The position numbers and the translations under genes are program-made. The notes under the pieces are model-generated. The model did not search any database and had not been told where the DNA came from. It was given only the letters and a program-made list of their open reading frames with translations. Below are positions 25,301-33,214 of a stretch of DNA of 64,000 nt, piece after piece. Within the stretch, counting starts at the first letter, position 1. Every line of letters begins with the position of its first letter. Origin of the DNA: DATARN01 sp963851105 (GTDB taxonomy: Bacteria; Actinomycetota; Acidimicrobiia; Acidimicrobiales; Palsa-688); assembly GCA_963851105.1 (NCBI GenBank), contig CAWKNP010000007.1, positions 62,001-126,000 of the forward strand, written 5' to 3'.

Positions 25301-26236
25301 TTCGTGCTCTTCGCCGACCTCCTGTTCTCCCCCATCCAGCAGCTGTCGCAGGTATTCGACGCCTACCAGCAGGCGCGGGCATCGATGGTCAAGATCAACG
25401 AGTTGATGCAGCTGGACACGCTGACGCCGGACCCCGTCAATCCGGTCGCCACGGGCCGGCTGCGCGGTGAGGTGCGCCTGGTCGACGTGCACTTCACGTA
25501 TCCGGGCACCGCGGGCGGCGAAGCGCTGCGGGGCGTCACGCTGACGATACGGCCCCGGGAATCGGTCGCCCTGGTCGGCGAGACGGGTGCCGGCAAGTCG
25601 ACGGTCATGAAGCTGATCGCCCGTTTTTACGACCCCACCGCGGGGACGGTGCTCGTCGACGGCCACGACCTGCGGGAGGTCGACAGCGGCGCCTTCCGCC
25701 GCCAGCTCGGGTACGTGCCGCAGGAGGCGTTCTTGTTCTCGGGCACGATCCGGGACAACATCGCCTACGGGCGGCCCGACGCCCCCGACGCCGAGGTGGA
25801 ACGGGCGGCGCGTGACGTGGGCGCCCACGAGTTCATCGCCGGCCTGACCGGTGGCTACCGCCACGTGGTGACCGAGCGGGGCCGCAGCCTGTCGGCCGGT
25901 CAGCGCCAGCTGATCGCCCTGGCCCGTGCCCAGCTGGTCGACCCCGCCATCTTGTTGCTCGACGAGGCGACCTCCAATCTCGACCTGGCCACGGAGGCCA
26001 AGTTCGCCCGCGCCATGGGCGTGGTAGCCGAGGGTCGCACGACCATCCTGATCGCCCACCGCCTCCAGACAGCCCGCACCGCCGAGCGCATCATCGTGCT
26101 CGACGACGGACGGGTGGTCGAGCAGGGGACCCATGATCAGCTCCTGGCCGAGCAGGGTCGTTACGCCACGATGTGGCGCTCGTTCGCCATCGCAGACACC
26201 GACAGCGGGGAGACGGCGGCCGCCGTGCCGGCCTGA
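22379..26236 (+). CDS. Single-chain ABC multidrug/lipid exporter (two fused half-transporters)
   Basis: A 1285-residue chain with two complete TMD-NBD halves joined by a 100-residue Ala/Asp/Gly-rich linker with a poly-Gly run (about 580-680). NBD1: Walker A GASGSGKST near 374, signature LSGGQRQR, Walker B VLILDDATSSID near 497, in which the catalytic Glu is Asp. NBD2: Walker A GETGAGKST near 1067, signature LSAGQRQL, Walker B ILLLDEATSNLD near 1191 with the Glu kept. So one ATP site is degenerate, as in heterodimeric exporters such as BmrCD or TM287/288, but here both halves are one protein. It is co-transcribed with marR. Confidence 0.92.
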   Translation: MKGEGRDAGWIRRMLPFLRPHRRHVAMAFAAALVGSALAAATPAVERQIVDNVILHHRSPLAPWLAFLMLAGALRFGAAYVRRFIGGRVSLDVQYDIRNTVYDQLQRLDFARHDEMQTGQLVSRANSDVGLIQSLLAFLPLMTGNFLLLGASLVIMTIYSPLLTVVTLLVVPAVGLVALRMRDQVFPATWDAQQQAGEVAGVVDEGVTGVRVVKGFGQEEREVARLAASAERLYRAKMRAVRLRARYQPLLQALPTFGQVAIVALGGWLALHHRISVGTFLAFSTYLLGMVAPARMLSGLLTVGQQARAGAVRILDLLDSVPTVGEKEVADNLAPIKGDVSFEQVTFGYLRSEPVLADFNLRLAPGETVAVVGASGSGKSTIALLLPRFYDVQGGAVRIDGTDIRDVTLASLRRQIGVVFEESFLFSDTVRANIAYGKPDATLEEVQAAASMAEAQEFIAALPEGYDTMVGERGLTLSGGQRQRIALARALLTDPRVLILDDATSSIDSRVEEEIHATLRRVMRGRTTLLVAHRRSTLRLADRIAVVDQGQILDQGTHAELMARCRLYRQLLAGPGDDAEGIDARDEADAQAEAADGAVEAGTTGGDVEVASVGSAGGDGVTVAAWPEVAGNAAALARRAAVIPAGGAIHTGGGGGGGGSGSNWIGAMAPTPELLAKVDALRRADDEPDVDVVAESRYDPGFSLRHFIRPYRRGLVAGLVLVVLDALATLAGPVFIRQGIDNGVSRGATSALFIAAGAFFAVTVADLFDSIAQTFVTGRTSERMLFALRVRIWAHLQRLSIDFYDREMAGRIMTRMTTDVDSLADLLENGLITAIVNLFTFVGVAVVMITMNAMLALALLSVIVPLIVATVYFRRLSARAYGTARDRIAVVNANLQESLAGVRESQAFVRERRNEDNFRQVAGSYLDARVKAQQLVALYFPFVEFLSEIAAAVVLGVGSVLVADGSLSAGGLIAFVLFADLLFSPIQQLSQVFDAYQQARASMVKINELMQLDTLTPDPVNPVATGRLRGEVRLVDVHFTYPGTAGGEALRGVTLTIRPRESVALVGETGAGKSTVMKLIARFYDPTAGTVLVDGHDLREVDSGAFRRQLGYVPQEAFLFSGTIRDNIAYGRPDAPDAEVERAARDVGAHEFIAGLTGGYRHVVTERGRSLSAGQRQLIALARAQLVDPAILLLDEATSNLDLATEAKFARAMGVVAEGRTTILIAHRLQTARTAERIIVLDDGRVVEQGTHDQLLAEQGRYATMWRSFAIADTDSGETAAAVPA

Positions 26237-26278
26237 CAGACGACCTTTTTGGGGTGGCCCTCGTAGACTTGGCTCTAA

Positions 26279-27022
26279 GTGCGACTACGGACATCGATTC
26301 AGGTCCGGCGCCTGGTCTCGGCGGCGGCCGTGACTGCGGTTGTTTTCTGGGCGGCGGCGGCGGCGTGTGGCGGAGACGGCCGTCACCCGAAGGTTGGCGC
26401 CCTCACGTCCACCGCCACCGCGGGGCGCGCCGCGTCCCCGACGACCACCGCGGCGGCACCGGTCCCCCCGCCGACCACCGCGGCCGCCACCACGGCGGCG
26501 CCGACCACGGTCGCCCCCACCACGGCCGCTCCCACCACCGTCGCCAAGCCCCCGCCGCCGCTGGCGGGCGCCGGCGTGGCCGTGGGGGACTCGGTCCTCG
26601 AGGATGTCGGCCTCTACGCCCCGGGGACGCTCCAGTCCCACAACATCGCCATCAACGCGGCTGTCGGCCGTCAGTGGGCGGCGGGTATCTCGATCCTCTC
26701 GGGGCTTCGGGCGAGCGGCAAGCTGCCGCCGGTCGTCGTGGTGGCCCTCGGGAGCAACGGGCGGATCAGCGACACCCTTTTCGAGCAGATGATGCAGGTA
26801 TGTGCCGGCGCCCAACGGGTGGTGTTTATGACCGTCACCGGCCCCCTCATCGGCAACAACCCCATCCTCAGCGCCGGCGTGGTCCGCCACGCCCCTGTGG
26901 CCGTGCTGGCCGACTGGAACGCCATGGCCTCGGCCCACCCCGACTGGTTCGCGCCCGATCACGTGCACGTGGGCCCCGCCGGTGCGGCGGCACTCGGTAA
27001 CCTGCTGGCCAGCGTCAGCTGA
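26279..27022 (+). CDS. Exported SGNH-like hydrolase domain protein with Pro/Thr linker
   Basis: A 247-residue protein from GTG 26279: signal/lipoprotein segment (VTAVVFWAAAAAC, Cys about 30), a Thr/Ala/Pro-rich linker (about 45-95, repeated TTVAPTTAAPTT), then an SGNH-like domain with VGDSVLEDVG (block I), VVVALGSNG (block III) and DHVHVGPAG (block V with the Asp-His pair). The domain resembles the C-terminal esterase-like part of acyltransferase-3 proteins such as OafA, here without the membrane acyltransferase. The linker suggests a surface-anchored protein. The next gene, 15 bases on, is a second SGNH enzyme. Confidence 0.72.
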   Translation: MRLRTSIQVRRLVSAAAVTAVVFWAAAAACGGDGRHPKVGALTSTATAGRAASPTTTAAAPVPPPTTAAATTAAPTTVAPTTAAPTTVAKPPPPLAGAGVAVGDSVLEDVGLYAPGTLQSHNIAINAAVGRQWAAGISILSGLRASGKLPPVVVVALGSNGRISDTLFEQMMQVCAGAQRVVFMTVTGPLIGNNPILSAGVVRHAPVAVLADWNAMASAHPDWFAPDHVHVGPAGAAALGNLLASVS

Positions 27023-27036
27023 TCCGGGGGGACAAC

Positions 27037-27873
27037 ATGTTGCGTCGCGCGTTCACCGTTGTGGCCGCTTTGCTGCTGGTCGGGGCGCCCACTTCGGCGG
27101 CCGCCGCCGCGCCCGCGACCGCGGCGCCGTACTACCTGGCGATCGGGGACTCATTGGCCCAGGGCGTCCAGCCCGACGCCGCGGGACACTCGGTCAAGAC
27201 CAACCAGGGCTACGCCGACGACCTCTGGTCCCGCTACCACGTCACATCGCCCTCGCTCCGCCTCGCCAAGCTGGGCTGCCCGGGGGAGACAACGACGACC
27301 ATGATCGACGGGGGGATCTGCTCCTACGCCGGGGGTTCGCAGCTGGCGGCGGCGACGGCGTTTCTCGCCTCCCATCGGGTGGCATTCGTGACGATCGACA
27401 TCGGGGCCAACAACCTCGACAATTGCGTCAGCGGCACCGGGCTCAACGGGGACTGCCTGGCCCGGGGCCTGGCGGCCGCCGTCCATGACCTGCCCATCAT
27501 TCTGGGCGCCCTGCGCCAGGCGGCGCCGACGGTGCCCATGATCGGCATGAACTACTACGACCCGTTCGTGGCCGCCGCCCTGAAGGGGGGCGCGTTCACC
27601 GCGCTGGCCATCCAGTCGGAGTCGGTGGCGGCGTCGTTCAACAGCACCCTGGCCGGGGCCTACGGGGCGCAAGGCTTCGCGGTGGCCGACGTCGCGGCCG
27701 CCTTCGCCCCGCTCAACCTGCCGACCATGCCCGCCCTCGACCTGCCCGTCGACCTGGTGACGATCTGCGCCCTGACGTGGATGTGTGAGCCCGCGCCCAT
27801 CGGGCCCAACATCCACGCCAACGCCGTCGGCTACGACACCATTGCGGTGGCCTTCGAGCGGAAGCTGGGTTAG
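27037..27873 (+). CDS. Secreted GDSL/SGNH hydrolase
   Basis: A 278-residue protein with a signal peptide (1-25, ending AAAAP). Block I is YLAIGDSLAQGVQPD (catalytic Ser), block III TIDIGANNLDNC, and block V HANAVGYDTIA (catalytic His). Such enzymes are exported esterases or lipases. A GGGGGGAC stretch just before the ATG at 27037 supports the start. Extra Cys residues (GCPGE, DNCVS, GDCLA, CALTWMC) may form disulfides outside the cell. It probably shares a transcript with the SGNH gene before it. Confidence 0.85.
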   Translation: MLRRAFTVVAALLLVGAPTSAAAAAPATAAPYYLAIGDSLAQGVQPDAAGHSVKTNQGYADDLWSRYHVTSPSLRLAKLGCPGETTTTMIDGGICSYAGGSQLAAATAFLASHRVAFVTIDIGANNLDNCVSGTGLNGDCLARGLAAAVHDLPIILGALRQAAPTVPMIGMNYYDPFVAAALKGGAFTALAIQSESVAASFNSTLAGAYGAQGFAVADVAAAFAPLNLPTMPALDLPVDLVTICALTWMCEPAPIGPNIHANAVGYDTIAVAFERKLG

Positions 27874-28706
27874 GGGGTCCGCAGTCCGAGGGTGACGTCG
27901 AGGGCCAGGGTGAGGCAACGGCAGCCGCCGCCTGCCTTCAGGAACTCGCTGATGTCGCAGACGACCACGTCGAAGCCCCAGGCCTCGAGCTGGCGGCCGA
28001 CCCGGGGCGGGCAGGCGGGCATGATCACGACCGGGCCGACGACAACCGAGTTGGCGCAGAAGCTCAGCGCCTCGGCGGCGTCGAGCACCAGGGGCTCGGG
28101 GATGAGTGCCTCCATGACCGCCTGGCCGTAGCGGTCCCAGGCCATGGGCGCCACGATGGCGTGGCGGCTGTCGAGCGGGCACAACGTGAGGTCGAGGTGG
28201 TAGAAGCGCTCGTCGACCAGCTCGATCGAGCGCACCGCCGTCCCGGTCAGGTGCGACAGGTAGGCGTGCGAAGCGGCGTCGGAACGGAACCGGTAGGCGG
28301 CCACCAGGGAGGTGCCGACGGGGAGGGCGTCGCCCGCCCCTTCCTGGGCGACGCCGAGCGGGAGGTCGGCGACGGTGAAGCCGTGGGCCGCGAACCAGGC
28401 CACGTCGTAGGGCGTTTCGCCCTGACGCTCGGGGTGGCGGAAGCGGGCAGGCACGAACTGGCGGCCATTGACGATGCCGGCGTTGGCGGTGAACACCAGG
28501 TCGGGCCAGTCGGGCTCGGGCGGCTGGATCTCCACCGTCGCCCCGGCGGCGCGCAGGGTGGCGACCAGGTTGTCCCACTGCTGCTGGGCCCGCACGACAT
28601 CGGGCTCGACCTCGGCCACCATCCACGGGTTGATCTGGTAGGCCAGCCGGAAGTACCGGGGTGGGCACATGAGGTAGTGCCGGCCCCACCCGAGCGGTTC
28701 GCTCAT
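27870..28706 (-). CDS. Arginine dihydrolase/deiminase-like protein (GME superfamily)
   Basis: A 278-residue guanidino-group modifying enzyme. The start motif LMCPPRYFRLAYQINPWM is like the N-terminal arginine dihydrolase domain of cyanobacterial ArgZ/AgrE; Asn26 and Asn75 (FTANAGIVNG) sit where I recall the two key Asn of ArgZ, and the C-terminal GGGCRCLT holds the catalytic Cys264. HLDLTLCPL carries the active-site His. The reaction would be arginine to ornithine, CO2 and two ammonia. The ATG overlaps the stop of the ornithine cyclodeaminase-like gene, so this is the last gene of a three-gene leftward operon. Arginine deiminase or dimethylarginine hydrolase activity are alternatives. Confidence 0.78.
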   Translation of the reverse strand: MSEPLGWGRHYLMCPPRYFRLAYQINPWMVAEVEPDVVRAQQQWDNLVATLRAAGATVEIQPPEPDWPDLVFTANAGIVNGRQFVPARFRHPERQGETPYDVAWFAAHGFTVADLPLGVAQEGAGDALPVGTSLVAAYRFRSDAASHAYLSHLTGTAVRSIELVDERFYHLDLTLCPLDSRHAIVAPMAWDRYGQAVMEALIPEPLVLDAAEALSFCANSVVVGPVVIMPACPPRVGRQLEAWGFDVVVCDISEFLKAGGGCRCLTLALDVTLGLRTP

Positions 28707-29935
28707 GCGCCCGCGGTCAGCGCCTCCGCCAGCCCGGAGGTGAAGAGCCCGACATCGGTGACGATGCCGAGGGCCTGGTGGCTGCCCCGGTCGGCCAGCT
28801 TGGTGGCCACCGCCGGGTTGATGTCGATGCAGAACGTCTCGACTCCCGCCGGCAGCAGGTTGCCGGTGGCGATGGCGTGGAGGGTCGAGGCCATCATGAG
28901 GGCCACCCCGACGCCGGGGACCAGGTAGCGCATGGCGTCGGCCGCCTCGACCACGTCGGTGTAGACGTCGGGGAGGGGGCCGTCGTCGCGGACGGAGCCG
29001 CCGAGGACGAACGGGACGCCGCGGCGCACGCATTCGTACATCACCCCGCCGTCGATGTAGCCGGCGTCGACGGCGGCGCTGATAGAGCCGTACCGCCGGA
29101 TCTCGTTGATAATCCGCAGGTGGTTGCTGTGGCCTCCTTCGGACGCCGTGCCCTCGTGGACCGACACGCCGAGCGACGTGCCCATCACGTTGGACTCGAG
29201 GTCGTGGGTGGCGAACCCGTTGCCCGCGAACAGCACGTCGATCCAGCCTTCGCGCACCAGCGTCGCCACCGATGGGCCGGCGCCGGTGTGGATGACCGCG
29301 GGCCCGCAGACAGCCAGGATCTTGCGACCCCCGCGGCGCGCCCGGCGGAGGCGCTCTGCGACGCGCTGCAGGAGCAGCGCCTTGGGTTTCTCCGAGGAGA
29401 CCTCGGAGTTCATGAACTCGAAGGGATGGACCCCGCGGGGCCGTGATGGCGGTGACACCCGCACCCCGTCGGTGCCGACGACGACCAGATCGCCGACACG
29501 GACGCGGTGCATGGGCACCGCCCGGAGGCGCCCGGGACCTTCGTACACCATGCCCTCGTACACCAGCCCGCAGTCCATCTCTGGTTGGGCGACATCGACC
29601 CAGTGGCCAGCGACGCGCACCGCCGTCGCAAGGTTGGTGGTCGAGTAGAAGCCGGCCGGCAGGACGCCGTCGCGGTCGGCGGCCACCAGTTCCGCGTCGA
29701 CGGTCACCACCCGGTTGGCGCCATGAACCTGCAACTCGTCGAGCAGCACTTGGAGGGCGTCGGGATCGGCGGTGCTGACCTCGAGGCGGGCCCGGGACAT
29801 GTCCAGGTTGGTCTTGCCGATCTCCACCTCGAGGACCTGGTAGTCGGCGCCGGCCGCCAGGATCAGGTCCATCACCTTGGCCAGGATGAGCGAGTCGATG
29901 ATGTGGCCTTCGATCTCGACGATCTCACTGGCCAT
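28703..29935 (-). CDS. LOR/SDH-type ornithine cyclodeaminase-like protein (TIGR00300-like)
   Basis: A 410-residue protein. It starts IVEIEGHIIDSLILAKVMD, has an N-terminal domain with repeated AGADYQVLEVEIGKTN and DMSRARLEV, and a C-terminal Rossmann-type NAD-binding part (VCGPAVIHTGAG, VLFAGNGFATHDLES, GTSLGVSVHEGTASEGGHSN). This is the LOR/SDH family, to which archaeal ornithine cyclodeaminase and the C-terminal half of cyanobacterial AgrE belong; it converts ornithine to proline and ammonia. The partner half, arginine dihydrolase, is the next gene and overlaps by ATGA. The ATG at 29935 leaves two bases after the stop of the upstream permease gene. Confidence 0.8.
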   Translation of the reverse strand: MASEIVEIEGHIIDSLILAKVMDLILAAGADYQVLEVEIGKTNLDMSRARLEVSTADPDALQVLLDELQVHGANRVVTVDAELVAADRDGVLPAGFYSTTNLATAVRVAGHWVDVAQPEMDCGLVYEGMVYEGPGRLRAVPMHRVRVGDLVVVGTDGVRVSPPSRPRGVHPFEFMNSEVSSEKPKALLLQRVAERLRRARRGGRKILAVCGPAVIHTGAGPSVATLVREGWIDVLFAGNGFATHDLESNVMGTSLGVSVHEGTASEGGHSNHLRIINEIRRYGSISAAVDAGYIDGGVMYECVRRGVPFVLGGSVRDDGPLPDVYTDVVEAADAMRYLVPGVGVALMMASTLHAIATGNLLPAGVETFCIDINPAVATKLADRGSHQALGIVTDVGLFTSGLAEALTAGA

Positions 29936-29937
29936 GG

Positions 29938-31023
29938 CTACGCCCCGAGATCCAGGGAGATAGGAGGGTGGCGGAACCCCCACAGGTCACGGATCACCAC
30001 ATGGATCACGCCGGCCACCGGGATGGCGAGGAACACCCCGAGGAAGCCCAGGAGCTGCAGTCCCGCCAGGACGCTCACCGCCACCGCCAGCGGGCTCAGG
30101 GCGATGGTGCGGGCGTTGATCCGCTTGCCCAGGGTCCGGTTCTCGGCCAGGTGGAACGCGAAGAGGAGCACGACGACCGCGACGCCGGCCGGGGTGGAGT
30201 GGATGAAGCCCACGATGGCCGCCGGCACAACGCCGAGGAACACTCCTACCAGCGGGATCATGGCGGTGAAGCCGATCCATAACGCCAGCACGCCCCGGAA
30301 GGGGACGCCGAGGGCCCACAGGGCCAGATAGGACACGAGGCCCGCCAGGATGCTGGTCGCCATGACGCCGCCCATGTAGCCGGCCAGGGCTCGGACGACG
30401 TCGCGCAGTACCGTGCCCACTTTCTCCGCCTGCGGCGGGGACAGGATGGCGAGGCCGCCGGTCATCATGGTCGGCCCCTCCAGCAGGAGGAGAAAGGTCA
30501 TCACGATGATGGTGGCGACGGCCGTCAACGTCGTGAGCAGGCTGGTGGCGACGTGAACCGCGGGCTTTCCGGCCGCCTTCAAGGCGTTGCGCAGCTGGGG
30601 CTGATGTTGCTCGACGTAGGTGTCGAGGTTGTACCTCTTGACCAGATGGCCGATCGCGCCCCGCCCGGCCCGGGCGTCGGCCACGTAGGTGGGAAAGTCG
30701 TTGACGGCCACATTGACCTGGTCCACAAGGGGCCGGACGAAGGCGTATCCGAGCCCGATGACGACCCCGGTGCCCGCCAGGAAGACGAGCAGGGACGCCA
30801 TGCCCCGGCGCAGCTTCGCCCGGCGTACCAGGAACGTGACCGGTGGATGGAGCACGATGGCGAACAGGCAGGAGACCGCAGTCCACACCACGACCTGGTG
30901 CAGTTTGAACAGGACCTTGACACCGACATAGGTGACGAGGACCGAACCGACCACCGCCATCATGGTGCGGACCGGGACCTGCCGCCTCCGGGCCGGCGGC
31001 CCAATCGCCGTCTCGCTCGCCAT
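29938..31023 (-). CDS. AI-2E family transporter (UPF0118)
   Basis: A 361-residue integral membrane protein with about eight hydrophobic helices. Family marks are the early paired helices (VGSVLVTYVGVKVLFKL and WTAVSCLFAIVLHPPVTFLV), a soluble middle part, and PLVGVFLGVVPAAIVGFI and GFLGVFLAIPVAGVIHVV near the end. Members export small molecules or ions (autoinducer-2, Na+/H+). It is the first gene of the leftward operon with the ornithine cyclodeaminase-like and arginine dihydrolase-like genes, so a role in moving a product of arginine breakdown is a reasonable guess only. Confidence 0.88.
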   Translation of the reverse strand: MASETAIGPPARRRQVPVRTMMAVVGSVLVTYVGVKVLFKLHQVVVWTAVSCLFAIVLHPPVTFLVRRAKLRRGMASLLVFLAGTGVVIGLGYAFVRPLVDQVNVAVNDFPTYVADARAGRGAIGHLVKRYNLDTYVEQHQPQLRNALKAAGKPAVHVATSLLTTLTAVATIIVMTFLLLLEGPTMMTGGLAILSPPQAEKVGTVLRDVVRALAGYMGGVMATSILAGLVSYLALWALGVPFRGVLALWIGFTAMIPLVGVFLGVVPAAIVGFIHSTPAGVAVVVLLFAFHLAENRTLGKRINARTIALSPLAVAVSVLAGLQLLGFLGVFLAIPVAGVIHVVIRDLWGFRHPPISLDLGA

Positions 31024-31071
31024 GGACCGAAGCTAACGCACCGCCGGTAGGCCCAGTACGCTGCGACCACT

Positions 31072-31383
31072 ATGGGCCAGCCGATCACCGTCATCGAGAA
31101 GCCCTCCAAGCGGACCGGCATCGTGCGCTTCGAGCTCAACCGGGTCCTGACCGGAATGGGCCACGAGGACTACCGCAGCGCCGCCGACGCCACCGGACAC
31201 CGCCCGCCCGACCAGTTGGCCGCCCGCCTGTTCGAGCACGCCTCGGTCAAGGCGATCCACATCTACGGCAATGAGGTCACCGTCGAGCTGCTTCCGTGGA
31301 AGTCGGCACAAGGCCTCAAGGAGTCCATCGAGGGCCTCTACACCCACTACCTACCGGGAGTGCAGCCCAGCGTCACCTCCTGA
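31072..31383 (+). CDS. Small Nfu N-terminal-domain-like protein
   Basis: A 103-residue soluble protein. The order of elements (VRFELNRVLTG, then AARLFEHASVKAIHIYGNEV and TVELLPWK) matches the Nfu/NifU N-terminal scaffold domain, in which a splA-LF-gV-V pattern precedes a beta-strand. The CxxC iron-sulfur part of NifU is absent. This is a motif-level resemblance, so the role in Fe-S assembly is only possible. It is divergent from the AI-2E gene, 48 bases away. Confidence 0.45.
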   Translation: MGQPITVIEKPSKRTGIVRFELNRVLTGMGHEDYRSAADATGHRPPDQLAARLFEHASVKAIHIYGNEVTVELLPWKSAQGLKESIEGLYTHYLPGVQPSVTS

Positions 31384-31401
31384 GGGTGAAGCCGTAATTG
31401 C

Positions 31402-31448
31402 TTAGCAGGCGGAATAGTTAGCACAGTAAAGGAGTTGTCTTTGCTGTG
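31402..31448 (+). promoter_or_regulatory. Putative MarR operator and translation-masking hairpin
   Basis: TTAGCA occurs at 31402-31407 and again at 31418-31423, a 16-base period. Overlapping the second copy is an inverted repeat (CACAGTAAAG at 31422-31431 and CTTTGCTGTG at 31439-31448, 9 of 10 pairs) that encloses the AAAGGAG ribosome site and ends on the GTG start codon of marR. It may be an autoregulatory operator, and in RNA could hide the start. Confidence 0.45.
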
Positions 31449-31883
31449 AGCGCAACTTCGGTCGTCGACGTCTTTCCCAGCCAGATGCGGTTGGCGGTGA
31501 TGCGCCTGGCGCGCCGGCTGCGCCAGGAGTCGGGTGCCGACATCACGCTGTCGCAGTTTTCCGCACTGGCCACCGTGGACCGCCTCGGCCCGCTGTCGCT
31601 CAAAGAGTTGGCCGATGTCGAGCGCGTGACCCCGCCGTCGATGACCCGGATCTCGACCTGCCTGGAAGAGCGGGGCCTCGTCGTGCGCACCGCCGATGCC
31701 GCCGACCGCCGCGTCGCCCGCCTGGCGACGACCGATGCCGGCCGCCAGCTCCTGGAGAAGACCAGGAGCCGCCGCGACGCCTACCTGGCGTTGCGCATGC
31801 GGTCCTTGTCGGCCGAGGAACGGGCGACGCTGGAGTGCGCCCTGCCCATCCTCGAGCGCCTGATCGGAGAGCAAGAACAGTGA
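31446..31883 (+). CDS. MarR family transcriptional regulator
   Basis: A 145-residue winged-helix regulator: ITLSQFSALATVDRLGPLSL leads into the recognition helices KELADVERVTPPSMTRIST and CLEERGLVVRTADAADRRVA with the wing LATTDAGRQ. GTG at 31446 follows an AAAGGAG site by a normal distance. Its stop overlaps the GTG start of the MFS gene by four bases, so it probably represses a drug-type exporter and itself through the palindrome at its start. Confidence 0.9.
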   Translation: MSATSVVDVFPSQMRLAVMRLARRLRQESGADITLSQFSALATVDRLGPLSLKELADVERVTPPSMTRISTCLEERGLVVRTADAADRRVARLATTDAGRQLLEKTRSRRDAYLALRMRSLSAEERATLECALPILERLIGEQEQ

Positions 31884-33172
31884 CCAAGAAGGTGAAGTTG
31901 AAGGCGAAGGCGTTCACGTCGGACACCTTTCGATCGCTGCGGCTGCGCAACTACCGGCTGTTCTTCTACGGGCAGCTGGTATCGACGACGGGCACCTGGA
32001 TGCAGACCGTCGCTCTCGGGTGGCTGGTGCTGCGCATCACCAACAGCGGCTTCGCGGTCGGCGTCGTCACCGCCTTGCAGTTCCTGCCCATGCTGCTGCT
32101 CGGCACCTACGGCGGGGTCATGGCCGACCGGTTGGACAAGAGGCGTGTGCTCATCGTGACCCAGGCGGGCATGGCTGTCAGCTCCGCCGCCTTGGCCGCC
32201 ATCACCCTCGCCCGCGCCGACCCCCTGTGGGCCATCTACCTGCTGACGTTCATCTCCGGCACCTTCTTCGCAGTCGACATGCCGGTGCGCCAGGCGTTCC
32301 TGAGCGAGATGGTGGGCAACAGCGACCTGCCCAATGCCGTGGCACTCAACAGCGCCATGTTCAACACCTCTCGTGTCATCGGCCCCGCCCTCGGTGCCCT
32401 GCTGATCAAGCTGGTGGACGTCGGGCCCTGCTTCGCCTTCAACGCCATCTCGTTCGCGGCGGTGATCGCGGGCCTCATCATGATGCGCACCGAGGACCTC
32501 TTCCGTTCGGTGCCGGTCGTGCGGGCCAAGCGCCAGGCCCGTGAGGGCCTGAGCTATGTGTGGCGGACGCCGGAACTGCGAGCGACCATCGCGGTGATGG
32601 CGGTGGTCGGCACGCTGGCGTTCAACTTCACCGTCGTCCTGCCCGTCCTGGCCAAGTTCACCTTCAACGGTGACGCCAGCACCTACGGGTGGCTGAGCTC
32701 GCTGATGGGAGTCGGGTCGATCATCGGCGCCCTCGGAGTGGCGTCGAAGCTTCAGCCGACGGTCAAGCTGCTGGTCGGCAGCGCGATCGCGTTCGGGGCC
32801 GTGATGCTGCTGAGCGCGGCCGCCCCGACGTTGATGAGCGAGTACGTGGTGATGGTGCTGCTCGGCACGACGAGCATCACGTTCATGGCGACGGCCAACT
32901 CGACCTGCCAGCTCGCCTCGGCGCCCGACATGCGAGGCCGGGTGATGGCGCTGTACGGGCTGGTCTTCCTCGGGTCCACGCCGATCGGTGGCCCCATCGT
33001 CGGTTGGATCAGTGAGAGCTTCGGGCCCCGGTACGGGATGGCGGTGGGCGGTATCGCCACATTGGCGGCCGCGGGCGTCATGGCGTCGGTGCTGTTGCGC
33101 CGCCGGATCGCACTCGGACAGGGCCGCACCGTCGCGGAGCTGGATCGGGCCCCCGAAGCTGCCGCCGCCTGA
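31880..33172 (+). CDS. MFS transporter (enterobactin exporter EntS-like)
   Basis: A 430-residue, about 12-helix major facilitator. The N-terminus SLRLRNYRLFFYGQLVSTTG with WMQTVALGWLVLRITNS is the DHA3/EntS-type signature, followed by GGVMADRLDKRRVLIVTQ (loop 2-3 motif A) and MPVRQAFLSEMVG. The family moves drugs, siderophores or lipids with proton motive force. It starts at GTG 31880 inside the marR stop, forming a two-gene regulator-exporter operon. Confidence 0.9.
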   Translation: MTKKVKLKAKAFTSDTFRSLRLRNYRLFFYGQLVSTTGTWMQTVALGWLVLRITNSGFAVGVVTALQFLPMLLLGTYGGVMADRLDKRRVLIVTQAGMAVSSAALAAITLARADPLWAIYLLTFISGTFFAVDMPVRQAFLSEMVGNSDLPNAVALNSAMFNTSRVIGPALGALLIKLVDVGPCFAFNAISFAAVIAGLIMMRTEDLFRSVPVVRAKRQAREGLSYVWRTPELRATIAVMAVVGTLAFNFTVVLPVLAKFTFNGDASTYGWLSSLMGVGSIIGALGVASKLQPTVKLLVGSAIAFGAVMLLSAAAPTLMSEYVVMVLLGTTSITFMATANSTCQLASAPDMRGRVMALYGLVFLGSTPIGGPIVGWISESFGPRYGMAVGGIATLAAAGVMASVLLRRRIALGQGRTVAELDRAPEAAAA

Positions 33173-33214
33173 CCTTTTTCCCCCAAGTCTGTTGCCGGCG
33201 ACGAGACTGGGTCG

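Noticed and set aside
23204..26134. Very long open frame on the minus strand over the ABC exporter (976 codons)
   Set aside because: No domain can be recognised and it mirrors the codon bias of the exporter gene; typical antisense shadow in GC-rich DNA.
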